Origin: Phlebiopsis flavidoalba
Lineage: Eukaryota > Basidiomycota > Agaricomycetes > Polyporales > Phanerochaetaceae
NCBI GenBank assembly: GCA_035772785.1
Contig: JAOCPU010000052.1
Location: 186,001 to 250,000, forward strand
Reading direction: 5' to 3'
Length of the DNA: 64,000 nucleotides
Shown here: piece by piece, positions 29,131 through 41,540 of the stretch
How positions within the stretch are numbered: position 1 is the stretch's first letter
Layout of the letters: each line of letters opens with the position of its first letter
Program-made: the position numbers and the translations under genes
Notes under the pieces: model-generated
Told to the model about the DNA's origin: nothing
Databases searched by the model: none
The model's input: only the letters and a program-made list of their open reading frames with translations

Positions 29131-30672
29131 TGAAAGAGGATCTTTTTAGACATAATCATATTGTAATTGTAGATATATACATTTCCTCATCTCATTGTAT
29201 GCATATACATGCCCGACGAGGCTCAAGAGTCAACAGTGCTCAATTCTTGAGCCGGCAAGTCTCAAAGCCGGCATGTGTGCTATCTTCGAACTCAAAGTTG
29301 ATGCCCTTTGACAACATGTCATTGGACACCTCACTTCTGTCGTCACCGTCGAGAACGTGATCAAAAATCACGCTGCTGGTCTGGATAGGTTGCAGTCGAG
29401 GTGGGATCATCAACTTGACTATCCAGCTCAGCCAGCTATCAATAATACATCAGTATCGCATTTCGGACAGCATTGTATGTGATTGAGACTTATTGCTCAA
29501 GGGATTGTGATATTGGTGACGGTCACACAGGTTGGCCATTGAGCTGGCAAGGAGCTTGCGTGGCTGTACGTCAAGCAGATCCTCAAGAACAGGGTCATTG
29601 AGGAGGGTCATAGTTGATGCCCATCACGCCGCGTAATATCTTTGCTTTTGTTCCTCAGGGTCATAGCCTAAGAGAATCTGATGTGAGTAAGGTGTAAGCA
29701 GCAACACAGACTGCTTGAGGATGCAGGGGACTTACTTTGCGTGTATGCAGACAGTATGCTTCCCCCACTCCTTTATCGCCAGCCCTTCCATCACGATCTG
29801 CATTCCATCCGGTGCAGTCCGTATATCGTACTAGAGCGATAGGATAGGTCCAGGTTACCGTTTGCAGCCTGTGTCTTGAACTGTAGGCCAAGCAACAGTC
29901 CAGCAGGCCACATGGCTGCTGGCTGCGTTTGCATTCTCAGGAATAGGTATGGATTTCACGGACGCTAGGTGTGAAGGTGATAGTGGTGCAGGATGCGAGC
30001 TTGCAGCAGCAACGAGGCTAGTGCCTTCAAGTTATGCAGACATTTGCACATTTGCACCCAGTGAGTGCTGTGGTGCATGTCATCTGCTTAGCTCGAGGGT
30101 GCAGTGCATGCGGTAACATAACCCTGGTATGTTTTTGCCATTGGTCTGTGTGGTAGATGGACACATTCAAAGATGTGGATTGATCGAGAGCACAAGGTTT
30201 GAACCTATAATGGAAGCAGCGCGCAGAGTTTGAAAGGCGCCTTGTATATCTCCGCGCTTGAAACTCGACCAAGTTTCACAGCCTCTTCTCCCTCTCATCA
30301 GTCCACTAGACTAGCCATATACCCTCACTCTTACAGATCATTGTACATATATATATTCCCCATACTATTCCTTCAAGATGTGAGAAGTGCAAACAATGAA
30401 GCTCTCGCTCTGCAATTGAGTGGCGGCCAGCACAACATTTGGGGTAGCGAGCGGAAGCAAATCCTTGTCGGATTTTTGGTACACAATTTCTCTTAGCTTG
30501 CACTGAGTCATCGAGATCCCGTTTTAAAAGCCCATGCAAGTACAAATTCTGATGGGTTCCATTGCGTATCTTCAGACTTACCCGTGATTCTTACATGAAC
30601 CCCCACCTATCTCTACCCTTTTCCCACGTCCTGGCCTTGCAGCAGTCCTGCTTGCTCTAGTTACCTATCGAT
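29131..30672. other. no supported gene; weak exon-like segments
   Basis: A forward stretch near 29322-29450 reads GHLTSVVTVENVIKNHAAGL followed by DRLQSRWDHQLDYPAQP, which looks protein-like but is short and unassigned. Sequence from about 30290 to 30670 lies directly upstream of the hAT gene and may include its promoter and terminal region; a TATATATAT run is at about 30347. Confidence 0.35.
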
Positions 30673-33275
30673 ATGGCTCCAGCAAAGAGCAAAAGCCAGC
30701 AGCTTCAGAAAGCGCAAATAGACTCGTCAAAAAAGCCAGTCCTGAGACAACGAGACAGCGGCGACCAGTGACAATGAGTGGGAATCATTGCCCGAAATTG
30801 TTGAGAGGGTAACTCCGTCGCAGGCCAATTGTGATAAAAAGGCTGCATTCAAAGAACAGTGGGAAACGGCGACTCAAATGCCCGAAGAAGTCCTCAGTAA
30901 GTATCGTTATAAACTGTGCAATTGACTTGTCTAACCCTACTACACCAAAACTTCAACAAAAAGCAATGGACCTCGCCGTACTACAAGCACTTTCACGACC
31001 CAATCATTGAGACATTAAAAGATGGGACCATCTGGTACAAATTCGTATATAAACATGACACATATGTCACATTAGCCTGAACACAGATGCACGCATACTT
31101 GTGCATTACTCAGCACAATTGCAGTACATCAGGTCTGCTGGGACACTGGTACTGGAAATCTTGCGAAACATGCCAAAGGCTGCGCTGCGGAGAAGGTGCC
31201 AGAGGCGCAGCAAATTAGCAGCTTCGCGCCACGGCTTGACGTATAGCAAAGCATGCCTGCGCTACTGGCTCGCCCTCGTATGGATTGCTCGTCGCCACCA
31301 CCCACATGTGATCGTCAAGAACCCCAAACTGCTCACTGTCTTCCGCATGCTCTATGCAAAGGTAGAGGTGCCCAGCCTAACCACGGTGTCTCAGAACATC
31401 CGTGAGATCTTCCAGATCTCACAGATAGAACTGGAAAAGTTTTTTCAGGTATGTCTCATTTTCTCTTCCATTCAATCAGCACTGACCATTTGTTTTAGGC
31501 TTACGAGGGCCACATCCATCTATGTATCGATGGCTGGACTTCCTCCAACATGATTTCCTTCTTGGGGATCATCGTTCAGTGGGTTCACGAGGCCAATATA
31601 CAAACATGTATCTCGGGACTTCATCAAGTAAATAACTACACTACAACCTAAGTAACCATCTCTAATGCTCTTGACAGATTGACGAAATCACACGCTGGTG
31701 TGTACCTGGCACAGCAACTTCGACAATGTCTTGAGGAGTACAAAATTGAAAAGAAGGTTTGTAATCAATCCATCACACATAATAGCATACTAATGGCAAT
31801 GATAGATCCTTGGTATTGCAGCCGACAACGCAACTAACAACGACACGCTGGTGGCCGAGCTTGAATCACTCCACGGCGCGAATTCTGTCCGCATATGGAT
31901 TTTGTTGCTGGGCCCACGTATGGAATCTGATTGTAAAGGTGAGATTCAATACATGCTGATTAGCCCATTCTGACTAAACCCTACCCAAGGCTATGATTAT
32001 GCCATTCATTTGCAAACACAAGGCTGGTTCTGTTGGTGTTGGGGAAAGCGAAGACAATGACGAGTGGGATTTTGACGACAACGTCGAAATTGAAGTCACC
32101 ATTTGCAAGAGAGGAGACAGCTCCGACGCAGACAGCAATGAGGACGACGAAGACAATGAAGAATTTGACAGCGCATCACCAGGCCTGTGACGAGAAAGAC
32201 ATCGAAGCCATCATTGCAGAAGTCCAGCGTTGTGAGTACGACCTCACCTCGGCTGAGATAAAGGCTGCATGATTGGACCCGTAACAAAGGTTTGGCATCT
32301 TTTCTATCAGTGCTACCATAATCGCTGACTTCTGCTTAGATTGTTGAGCTGGCAAAGCGCATTTTCCATTTGCCAACACTGCGTGAGGATCTTTTGCAGT
32401 GCTGTAATCCGTGTCAAGATCACACCAAAGAAAATGGTCCGATTGGTTGCCACATGGTGGGACTTGCTGGCACTCGCTATTCAGTGTGCCCTTGAGCTTT
32501 GCAAGGCACTCGAAGCTTCTGTTTGCCCTTGCCAAATACGACAAACCGGGCAAGGCGGGACTTCATTGTTACCGCCTCTCACATGAGGAGTGGCTCATAC
32601 TAGAGCAATTAGGGCTGCTTTTGTGGGTACGTTCTTACTCGTTAATGCAACATGGCATACTAATATGTTACCTTCCACTTAGTTCTTCCTGATGGCTACC
32701 GAGTGCATGTCAAAATCTGGCACTGTGCTCATTCACCAGGTAATACCCTTAATTGACAAACTCACTGCCTGTCTCGAAGATGCCATCGCAAAACATGGCC
32801 CTCGTCACTGCCGTTTGCGCCGCCGCTATGCGCGGCATCCAGATGCTGCACAAGTACTACAGCCAAACAGATGAGGCCATCATGTACCGTATTGCTATAA
32901 GTACATCTGCGCTAATTGATTCATCTAGTACACTTACTCATTATCACTTTGCAAAGAGTACTTTATCAAGAACAAACTGGGGTGCGGACTGGGTTGATGA
33001 GGTGGAACGGCTCGCATGCAAACAATGGGACCTGTACTACAAGCCAGCTGACATTGCCGATGCGGAGGAGGTTACTACAAATGTGGCCACAACAATGGTG
33101 AGTCACTCTTGGAAGCTTGATCATTTGGGTGCGCTAACTGTCTTCTGTTTAGTATGATGACTTCTTTGACGACATCGATGGCTTCGGCACCACCAACAAC
33201 AAGGACAATACATTCACTATCTACATGTTGACACCAACAATCCTGCAAGTTATTGATCCTATCTCTTACTAGTGC
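30673..33275 (+). pseudogene. hAT transposase truncated by foldback element
   Basis: After ATG 30673 (MAPAKSKSQQLQKAQ) and frame changes, a BED-finger-like segment reads WTSPYYKHFHDPIIETLKDG then TIWYKFV. The catalytic region follows: LALVWIARRHHPHVIVKNPK, VFRMLYAKVEVPSLTTVSQN, CIDGWTSSNMISFLGIIVQW, SHAGVYLAQQLRQCLEEYKI and ILGIAADNATNNDTLVAELE. The Asp of DGW and of ADN are the first two acidic residues of hAT. Introns are intact (for example 31449-31498 GTATGT..TTTAG; 31628-31678). C-terminal blocks LHKYYSQTDEAIMYRIA and ADWVDEVERLACKQWDLYYK precede IYMLTPTI. The hAT dimerisation domain with its SER motif is missing, because the 33276 element begins there. This copy is less mutated than the other hATs. 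Confidence 0.85.
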
Positions 33276-34639
33276 CAGTAGTGGCAGCCAGGAATGTCAA
33301 ACATTGGCCATAAGAGTGGCTTAACATTAATCAGACTTGGGAGGCATGTTATCAATGAATGATATTGGGCTTATAATGTCAATGTAGCCTATTGAAAAAC
33401 ATGGTCTAAAATGTTGTTCAATTGATGACAATGCTATTTATAATGTCATATCTTTTAACATCATGGTCTGAAATGTTGTTAGGATTGTAACATTATGGTC
33501 TGGAATGTTGTTAGGGTTATAACACTGTTGTCCACAATGTTATAGCTTTTGAAAAATATGGTCTGGAATGTTGTTTACTTAATAACATCACTGACCATGA
33601 TATTATAAACTTTGACAATTTGGTCTGGAATATTATTCAGTCTACAACATTTGAGTTCACAATGTTGTAGCTTTTAACAAGATGGTCTGAAATATCATTG
33701 GGTTCCCCGATTAACAATGTGGTCTGGAATATTGTTGGCCTTATTAAACAATGCTGTCTACAATGTTATAGACTTCAACAATGTGGTCTGGAATGTTGTT
33801 GGCCTTATTAACAACACTGTCCACAATGTTATAGCCTTCAAAAAATATGGTCTGGAATGTTATTGAGTTGATTAACAACGTGGTCTGGAATGTCATTGGG
33901 ATGATTAATAATATTGCCTATAATATTGTTACTTTTGAAAGTATAACCTGGAATATCATTATTTTATGACATTATTGGCCATATTGTTATGAATTATAAA
34001 AATATAATCCCAAATGTTATTCAAAATGAAAAAATGCAATTATATATATATATATCATATAACAATGATATATTTTGGTTTTGGAAAAAAATGAAATAAA
34101 CCAAATTGCCAGTAAATAAAAGATTGACGTAGAAATATTTTTATTTTATACAACATAAGCGTCTATATTTTTTACATTTATTTGGTTGCTAATATCAATA
34201 GACAATAATTCTATAATGAATATATAGCACATTTTGTGGTTTGTATATTTTGGAAACCTCTCTAAAGTTTAAACCCTAAATCCAAGTTCTAAATCCATTC
34301 AAATAGAACTTAGTATATAGCTATGAGAAAATATTATAGACTAGCTCAGCAATGTCATAAAAAGAGGTATATGTACAGATAGAATGCAAAGACAATAGGA
34401 AAGAAAGATTTCTATATTGTGAAGTCCTAATACATTACATCATAGGCTATGCAATCGTTTCTTTGTTCTTTCATTCTCTTAAACTGTTGTAGTTAAGATG
34501 TCTTTAGGAAGTGTCACAGATTATGCCCTAATAGTCAATTTCCTTTATTTTCATTCATATTCAACACCAAGTCTCAAGCGCTCATTTAAGTGCAATCCTG
34601 CGCCACAAAGCTTGCGTCACAACGTCTGCATCAACCAAG

Positions 34640-35045
34640 GGTCTGGATGGGTAATGGATGCATCACATGTACTTAGGTCCAGGTAGGAACTAGAACAAGG
34701 TCTATGGACTGAGGTGGATAGTATGATATTATGAACTGAGGTAGAAGGATGGAGTATGGATCTGAGTCAAAGAATCCGTCATAGTTACCTCGGGCAGGCT
34801 GTAGAATAAACATCGCTAGCAGGTCACTCTGTTTAGCTGTCGCTGAGCTGGCACTCTTTGACGTGTATGACTCACACTGCCAGCTCATCAATGACATTGT
34901 TAGAGACTGGCTCACATGTATATAAAGAGGTACGCTTGTGGCCTTGAGCTCCAAGCTTAACAACATTGTTAAGATTCTCATATCTTTGTCACTCGTACTC
35001 TATCTAGCGTCTCACACTTCTCCTCTTAAGCAACACACACAGGTA
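34640..35045 (+). repeat. LTR-like segment in foldback centre
   Basis: A stretch with CTCATCAATGACATTGTTAG, TGTATATAAAGAGG (TATA-like) and TGTGGCCTTGAGCTCCAAGC resembles the segment at about 51360-51500 (CTCATCAATGACATCATCAT, TGTGGCCTTGAAGCTTCAAG). The order TATA box then polypyrimidine run to about 35040 is that of a retroelement promoter. It may be an LTR captured by the foldback element. Exact ends are unresolved. Confidence 0.45.
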
Positions 35046-35771
35046 AGTAAGGGTTTCGTAATAGAAAGCAAATGTATACTGCATATCATATAAGAGTGGA
35101 TCAGATCGGGATACACTTTTCTGTATGTGGCTAAGGATATGTTGGTCTCAGAGCTTTCTATCCAAGGATATTGTATTTCTGTTGATTTGAAAGCAGTACA
35201 TATGTATCTTTGTTGTAGTTTAAAAACATTCTATATATGCTATCCTTATATAAACCTTGTATAAACATAAATTTGAACATTTTCCAATATAATTTGCTAA
35301 ATCCTATTAGAATGGATTTAGGATTTAAAATACAAATGATGTTTTTAAAGGGTTCAAAAGACAAAAGATGCTGAATCATTATGATTAAAATATTATGAGC
35401 TTATATTAGTAGCTAAATAAATGTAAATAATATGAGCGCTTATTTTGTATAAAATAAAAATATTCCTACATCAGTCTTTTATTTATTGGCAATTTGGTTT
35501 AATTTTTTTCTTTTTACCAAAACCAAAGTATCATCATTATTACATGATATATATAATATAATTGCAATCGTTTCATTTTGAATAACATTTGGGGTTATAT
35601 TTTTATAATTCATAATAATGTGGCCAATAATGTCGTAAAAATAATGACATTCTAGGTTATGCTTTCAAAAATAACAATATTATAGGCAATATTATTAATT
35701 ATCCCAATGACATTCTAGACCACGTTGTTAATCAACCCAATAGCATTCCAGACCATATTCTTGAAGGCTAT

Positions 35772-36280
35772 TGTCACGGAGGCAATGGCTCGACGCGCTT
35801 GCACTGGGCAAAGTACAAAAGAGAATGTAAAACTAATCGAATTCAATGTCGGCAGGCAGTGAGGGCCGCGCACGATAGGTCTCAGTCAGGGCTAGCGGCA
35901 CACAGGTTGAGCTAAGTCCAATGACCAAGTTAGTATTGTGTGTGTATGTACAGACATTAGAGCTTATCTAAGTCCAATCACCCAGAGGTCAAGATGAGGA
36001 CTTAGGCAGCGATAGGCTACACTTAAATACTAGTTCACCGGAACAATTACTAAGTCCATGGAAACAAATGGAAACAAATAGAAAGTCTAAGTCATACCTG
36101 AGTCAGCGACTGAGTAAGCATGTCAGCATGTACGACTAAGCGGAGCTAGACTCCAAAGAGTCATCTATTGTGACTACGTGCTGCTGTGCCTTTGGACTGA
36201 AGGGGCCACTCTAGTCTCTAGGTTGTGCAGGGTGTTACACTAAGTCGAAAAATTGGTAGGTGTCTGCACATGCTGCGACA
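35772..36280 (+). mobile_element. solo LTR (509 bp) with GCTAT target duplication
   Basis: The element starts TGTCACGGAGGCAATGGCTC and ends TGCTGCGACA, giving TGTC..GACA inverted ends. GCTAT precedes it (35767-35771) and follows it (36281-36285). Removing it restores the foldback arm across the junction (GGCTATAACATTGT-like sequence seen in other copies). The related copy at 53209-53616 has its own, different duplication. Strand is given arbitrarily because no coding part remains. Confidence 0.85.
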
Positions 36281-36833
36281 GCTATAACATTGTAGACAGC
36301 GTTGTAAATAAGGCCAATAATATTCCAGACCATATTGTTGAAGACTACAACATTGTGGGCAGCATTATTAATGTGGCCAATAACATTCCAGACTACATTG
36401 TTAATCAGCCCAATGATATTTCAGGCCATCTTGTTAAAAGCTACAACATTGTGGACTCAAATGTTGTAGACTGAATAACATTCCAGACCAAATTGTCAAA
36501 GTTTATAATATCATGGTCAGTGATGTTATTAAGTAAACAACATTCCAGACCATATTTTCAAAAGCTATAACATTGTGGACAACAGTGTTATAACCCTAAC
36601 AACATTCCAGACCATAATGTTACAATCCTAACAACATTTCAGACCATGATGTTAAAAGATATGACATTATAAATAGCATTGTCATCAATTGAACAACATT
36701 TTAGACCATTTTTTCAATAGGCTACATTGACATGATAAGCCCAATATCATTCATTGATAACATGTCTCTCAAGTCTGATTAATGTTAAGCCACTCTTATG
36801 GCCAATGTTTGACATTCCTGGCTACCACTTCTG

Positions 36834-37482
36834 GGAAAACACCTTTCCAAACATGGCAGGTCTCTTCACTGACCACTCTAGGGTAGGTTTCCATTTGAGT
36901 TCTTGCATTTCTGAGTATTGACTTGCTTTGAAAAGGCCAGTTTATTCTTTTCCGCAGAATCTTTGCAGAGAACTACTAGACTTGTTTTGTGACATCTATG
37001 CATTATGATTCTGGCTTGGATCATTCCTCTGACATACCTCCGTGCTCAAACTGGCCAAGTGAGCATGATCTGGAATGCTCAAAGGACAAGCCTTGGGAGT
37101 ACATGATGGAGATGAGGCAAATGGGGAATATTTCTGTCCATAGCAGAGAAAAGCAGCTGGCCATTGCTGCTAGTCATGTGTGTCTTCATTGCCTCTTCCT
37201 TTGCACAGTGTGCTCAATTTTGACCAGCACTGCATGGTCATCTGCTTTGGACTGGAGGGAAATATCCTTGAAGTTTCTCTTGAAGAGCTTGCTGAGATCA
37301 CTGCGGTGGATGCTGAAGGTGTACACAAAGAAGGAGAGATTTCACACATTATGCGCAGCTTCATACTCCCAACAAAATTTAACCATCCTCAGTCCCGCAA
37401 GTCCCAGAGTGCGAGGACTATTGGTGTTTTCTTTGCACTGGTCACCAAGCGGTCAACATGGATTGTGACAGATTTTGCCTGA
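36834..37482 (+). pseudogene. unrecognised coding relic right of foldback element
   Basis: Two overlapping forward frames have protein-like stretches: SSDIPPCSNWPSEHDLECSK with DKPWEYMMEMRQMG (about 37025-37120), and CMVICFGLEGNILEVSLEEL (about 37227-37286) followed by AEITAVDAEGVHKEGEISHI. The second ends TKRSTWIVTDFA at 37482. The frame switch between them implies an intron or a frameshift. No family is recognised and it does not continue the hAT gene that lies left of the foldback element, so it belongs to another locus or element. Confidence 0.35.
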
Positions 37483-37599
37483 TTAATTTCTTTTTATCTC
37501 ATTTCGTGCGACTAACCATGGACATTGTAAGATCTTCTCCCTGGATCCGAGGCAAGTGCTTGCAAATGTTGTAAACTCTATTCTCATATGTGCTAGTCA

Positions 37600-38105
37600 T
37601 GGCAGAGTATTCTCTGGGACCAATCGAAGTACGGACCAGATTTAGTCTGGGAAGAAAAAGAAGCTTACGCCAAAATTAAATCTTGGGTAAATTCTGTCCA
37701 GAATGGTGAAGACAAATCTGGATACAATTGCCCAATTGTTCAGATCCTTGCCACCTTTGGTCACATTTTCAATAGCTATGGGCAATACACTTCTAACAAT
37801 CTCTGTCATAAATTTGGTATTTTTCCTCTTATACCTTATTCTATTCTGTGTCGGGATATCAATCTTATAGGTCCCTTTATTCAATTTCTATTCAACTATT
37901 GTGTTAGGTGGATTTCTAAAGAGTTCTCCTGTTCATTTGCCATTTCTACTAATTCCCCATTTTGCCTTGCTTATAATTACACTTCCAGTGATTATCATCT
38001 TACTACGGCCGTACACATTTATTGTTGACGCAAGGTTAGAGTCAATATTGGACACTGTTTCAATTTTTGGTGCAAGGGTCTTCTTGATCCTAAACATATT
38101 ATAGG
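37600..38105 (+). pseudogene. unrecognised coding relic
   Basis: One forward frame is open from about 37632 to 38015 and reads YGPDLVWEEKEAYAKIKSWV, then DKSGYNCPIVQILATFGHIF, NLCHKFGIFPLIPYSIL and GPFIQFLFNYCVRWISKEFS. It ends near VNIGHCFNFWCKGLLDPKHI after one internal stop, before a GTATGT donor at about 38104. Aromatic- and Cys-rich texture over more than 120 codons is unlikely by chance in such AT-rich DNA. It probably continues the relic at 36834-37482, with the exon boundary near 37490-37600. The family is unknown to me. Confidence 0.4.
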
Positions 38106-39130
38106 TATGTAATATGCACTGCTTAATATAATGACACTGACCTTGATTGAGGCGAGAATATAATGGCCAATCAGGTGGCTATAATATTTACCAAAAGTTC
38201 AAGTTTTTTCCAGTCTATTGCTACAAGTGTGAGTCGGGTCACTACCTACTCAGTCATACAAGCAAGGCCTCCTGTGCAGTGGGCAATTTGGCACCTATAC
38301 CAAGGTGATAATAGAGCACTAGAACTCTTCTTATCCTATCCTACATCATGTCAAACTTCAGTGATCAAGGACGTCACAACAAGAAGGGCTCAAGACCACC
38401 TTGGGGCTTGCAGACTTTCATGACACTGTTTTGAAACAGATGGGCCCATCTGGCAGACCATTCTGCTGCGATGTGGTCGACGGACAATTGTAAATAATTA
38501 CACATCATGTGATCTCTGGCTAGTATATACTTATCACTGTTTACCCCCAGTTTTGAACAGGTCAACCAGGTCAATCTCACAAGGAGTCTACGATTAAGAA
38601 GCAGTGAAACTCTGCAAAGGAGCCAAGCCACGGCTAAGGAAGTACTTCGAGACTGCAAACAAGGAACTAGTTCAAATATTTTCAAGCACCAGGCCCCACC
38701 CAAGCAGCTGCTGCGGTTCAACATGTATCTACTTGATCTTTCATACCACATTTAATTTGCAACCTGCTCATTATTCTACAGGAGCAGAACAGAGCAAGAA
38801 AAACTAGGCTCAATAGACAATACATTAAACTACACTTGGAGCTTCACTCAAGATTATATAGTATGCTCCAAAGGGTATGCTGATCCATAGGACATATTTC
38901 CTAACCTTTATCTCATTATGTTCTGCACACTACAGCTCTATTTGCACCGCCAAAGCTGAAAGGCAAGTGCAAAGCAAAGAAAGACACCAGCTGCAGATGT
39001 ACTGCAGCCTGCAGCCAAGAGGAATCGGAATTCCAAAGACAATGAGTGGCAGCTGGAGGCTGCTGACAGACCTCAGAAGAGGCGTCATGCATATACTTAC
39101 AATATTCCCATTATAATCTTGATCATTTGC
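38106..39130 (+). pseudogene. 3' part of an unrecognised relic
   Basis: Forward fragments include QVNQVNLTRSLRLRSSETLQ (about 38557-38616), KQLLRFNMYLLDLSYHI (about 38700-38752) and, near the end, NRNSKDNEWQLEAADRPQKR with RHAYTYN (about 39027-39110). The last looks like a basic C-terminal tail. They lie downstream of, and in the same direction as, the 37.6 kb relic and could be its terminal exons. Stops and frame changes are frequent. No function is proposed. Confidence 0.3.
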
Positions 39131-39784
39131 AGTAGAATAGAAACTTCTCATTCTCAGACACAACACTTCTTGCTCTAGACTTTCTTTAAATACACTACAC
39201 CACATTAATATTACTCTCTTGGACAGTAGATATATAGTGACTTGCTACATAATATATAATGACTTGCTACGCTATTCTGGTATGCTTTCACATATAATTT
39301 CCTTAGGGCACACAACTATCCAGGACGTCCTCATAAGTCCCCATTCCAGTGCGTGACTTGCTCAAAAATGCCGGCAGCCTCTTGCCACTGTCCGAGGTGT
39401 CGCCCCGCCACACATTCTGTATTTTGCACTGCAAAGGGCAACAGCAACAACAAGAGTTGCAACCGTGGGCGAGAGAGGCCAGTTTGTGTGCCGTAATATT
39501 GCCTATGGCCCGCAATCTTTCCTAGCACTCCTGCTACGGCCCTGGCTTGCTTTGACCCATTCTGCTGCTGTTGATTGCAGCACAGTGCATATGACAGCAC
39601 ATGGCTATAGTTGTGTCGCACGTCTAGCGCAAAACGCTTGGCAAACATGAGTGAGGTCTTTCCGTAGCAAATATGTGCAGTTATTTACCTCGTGCATTAG
39701 TCCTAGCTGCTAGCGGTGCTGCCACCTTTGACTCTCCATGGTTACGTCCTGACCACTTCCCCAGGCATGTGTGTAGTCTTTATA
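39131..39784. other. no supported gene
   Basis: A forward stretch near 39352-39480 contains CPRCRPATHSVFC, a possible Cys-pair motif, but stops surround it and no family is recognised. Overlapping 60-105-codon frames on both strands are featureless. Confidence 0.35.
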
Positions 39785-41540
39785 TATTATGGGTCTATCC
39801 CTAAAGCGCCCCATAATGCGTTTTGGGGCTATCTCATAGCACCCACTGTAGCCCAGCCTCCCTCATCTTAAAATAGAGAACCAAAAATGTCGAAGATATT
39901 CTGGGTGGTGAGCCATCAAAACAAACTGTATGTTAATCAAATACTTTTGGCATATGTTTTTTGATAGGAGAGAGCTGTGAGGCAAAATGGAATTTTCTAC
40001 AATATGCAACCCATGGAATTGCAAAGAAAAAAGCACTCAAGAAGTGCCAGAAACTGGTTCACATCAAAACCTTTGTGGCACTGATAGTGCCTGCTTCCAG
40101 ATAAAATTTTGCTTCCATTCAAATTAAATTAGATCTTGATGAGCCAGCTCCCAGCATGATATTTTGCGTTTTTTTTTTCCTACCCATTTCTGCTGCTATT
40201 TCTGCCCTATCCTTTTCGTTTCCCTCCATTTCTTCATGTAGCTTACATAGATATACATCTGTAGAGCTCAGATATATCAATTTTCGAGAGGTTCCATGAT
40301 GTGCAGGGGCCCATAGGAATATAAATACTATTATAAATATAAAAAGCGGTCAAGTAACATATTGGAAGTAATACCCTGGGGAAATGGGGGCCCACAAATG
40401 GGCAATATGCTTGCCATTATATAGGCATACATTGGGGCAATAGAGAAATGAAGTTTGAAAGCTATCGAAGCACATGGGAACAATAGGGATATATATTATT
40501 CTGGGGAAAGCGGAAAAATGATATTTGGGCAGCATCCCTTGGGGGTACTTTTTGGTCTGGGGGTTCGTTTATAACTATCCAGGATATTTATAAGGCATTG
40601 GGATGATGTACATACAAGGCTGGAACACCAGGGGATCAATACAGCACATGTTACACCCTGATATATACCCCAAAATGGGGATACTAGCATTAAAGCAAAA
40701 ATGCGCATTTGCCCCTGGGCTCTACAGCGGTGGGAGACCTTCTGGCTGTTGTTTATATACTCTTTATATGTAGGGAAAGGTGTGGAATTAGTTTGGGAGC
40801 TTTAGAACAACTTCCCAGGTGCTGCAGAAGGTCCTTAAACCCAAAAAAAGCGTCATTTAGAGTTTTAAAAAAGTGAAAACATGTGCACCTATTCACACAC
40901 AGAGCAGTATAATTCTATTCTAGCTGTAGAACACATCCTACATACCTCCCACACATGCTACAACTTAGTTTTTTACATCAATCCCCAAGTGTAGTGGAAA
41001 GATGTTTGCTAGTGTTACAAGAGCAATGCATGGGGTTAACATGAATCTCGTACAATTACACAACTTTCTGTCTGTTTCAATATAGAATACAATGGAGATA
41101 TCAGCTAAGCTTCATTTGTACTGCAATAGCATGCTTTGGGCTTAACTCAAAAACTGAAAATAAGCGCCAGGATCATCGACCAAGATCTGGGGAATCGCAC
41201 AAGATCTGGGGAATCCACTAGCTACAGCCATTCCCTTGCCTCCACAATTCATTTGCATGTACTAAACACCTATAGTATAGGTACTTTTCCATCCACTCAG
41301 TATAGCAGATTATTGATTTGGTGAGGGTTATAGCGAGGGAGTAGCCATCAATTCCGCAAAATATGTTCCCTAAACATGCATATCATGTTAATATTCCTTA
41401 ATCTACATGGTGAAGTAATACTCTAATATAGTGTATCTGCATAGGGGAAATGCTTAAACAATCTCCAATCAGAGCCAATTCAGTGAACCAAATTGAAAAT
41501 CAGCGTTGAAGTGGACACCAGATATTACAATATCCGCAGC
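39785..41540 (-). mobile_element. partial inverted copy of the 42.1-44.5 kb TIR element
   Basis: From TATGGGTCTATCCCTAAAGC onward the sequence is the reverse complement of the right-hand 1.7 kb of the element at 42107-44484. It includes the CATGATATTTTGCG, ACATGTTACACCCTGATATA and GGGGAATCGCACAAGATCTG landmarks. Homology ends near 41520-41540 (after AAATTGAAAATCAGCG). A tandem repeat of CAAGATCTGGGGAATC appears in both copies. Only one terminus is present, so this copy is truncated. Strand is relative to the second copy. Confidence 0.75.

Larger units (their letters stand above)
33276..36833. mobile_element. foldback element with ~1-kb inverted arms
   Basis: The left arm (33276 to about 34310) begins CAGTAGTGGCAGCCAGGAAT. 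The right arm (about 35305-36833) is its inverse, ending with the complement of CAGAAGTGGTAGCCAGGAAT. Each arm is built largely of a degenerate repeat with the core TGGTCTGGAATGTTGTT, seen at least ten times in the left arm. The arms remain alignable to a shared CTAAATCCATTC block. The middle (about 34311-35304) holds a TATA-bearing, LTR-like segment. No transposase is present. It truncates the hAT gene on its left, and a solo LTR is inserted in its right arm. A third, partial copy lies at 46674-46970. No clear target duplication was found. Confidence 0.85.

Noticed and set aside
33276..36833. CRISPR-like or satellite array from repeated TGGTCTGGAATGTTGTT units
   Set aside because: Units are degenerate, spacing is irregular and the array is mirrored in the second arm; a fungal foldback element explains it.
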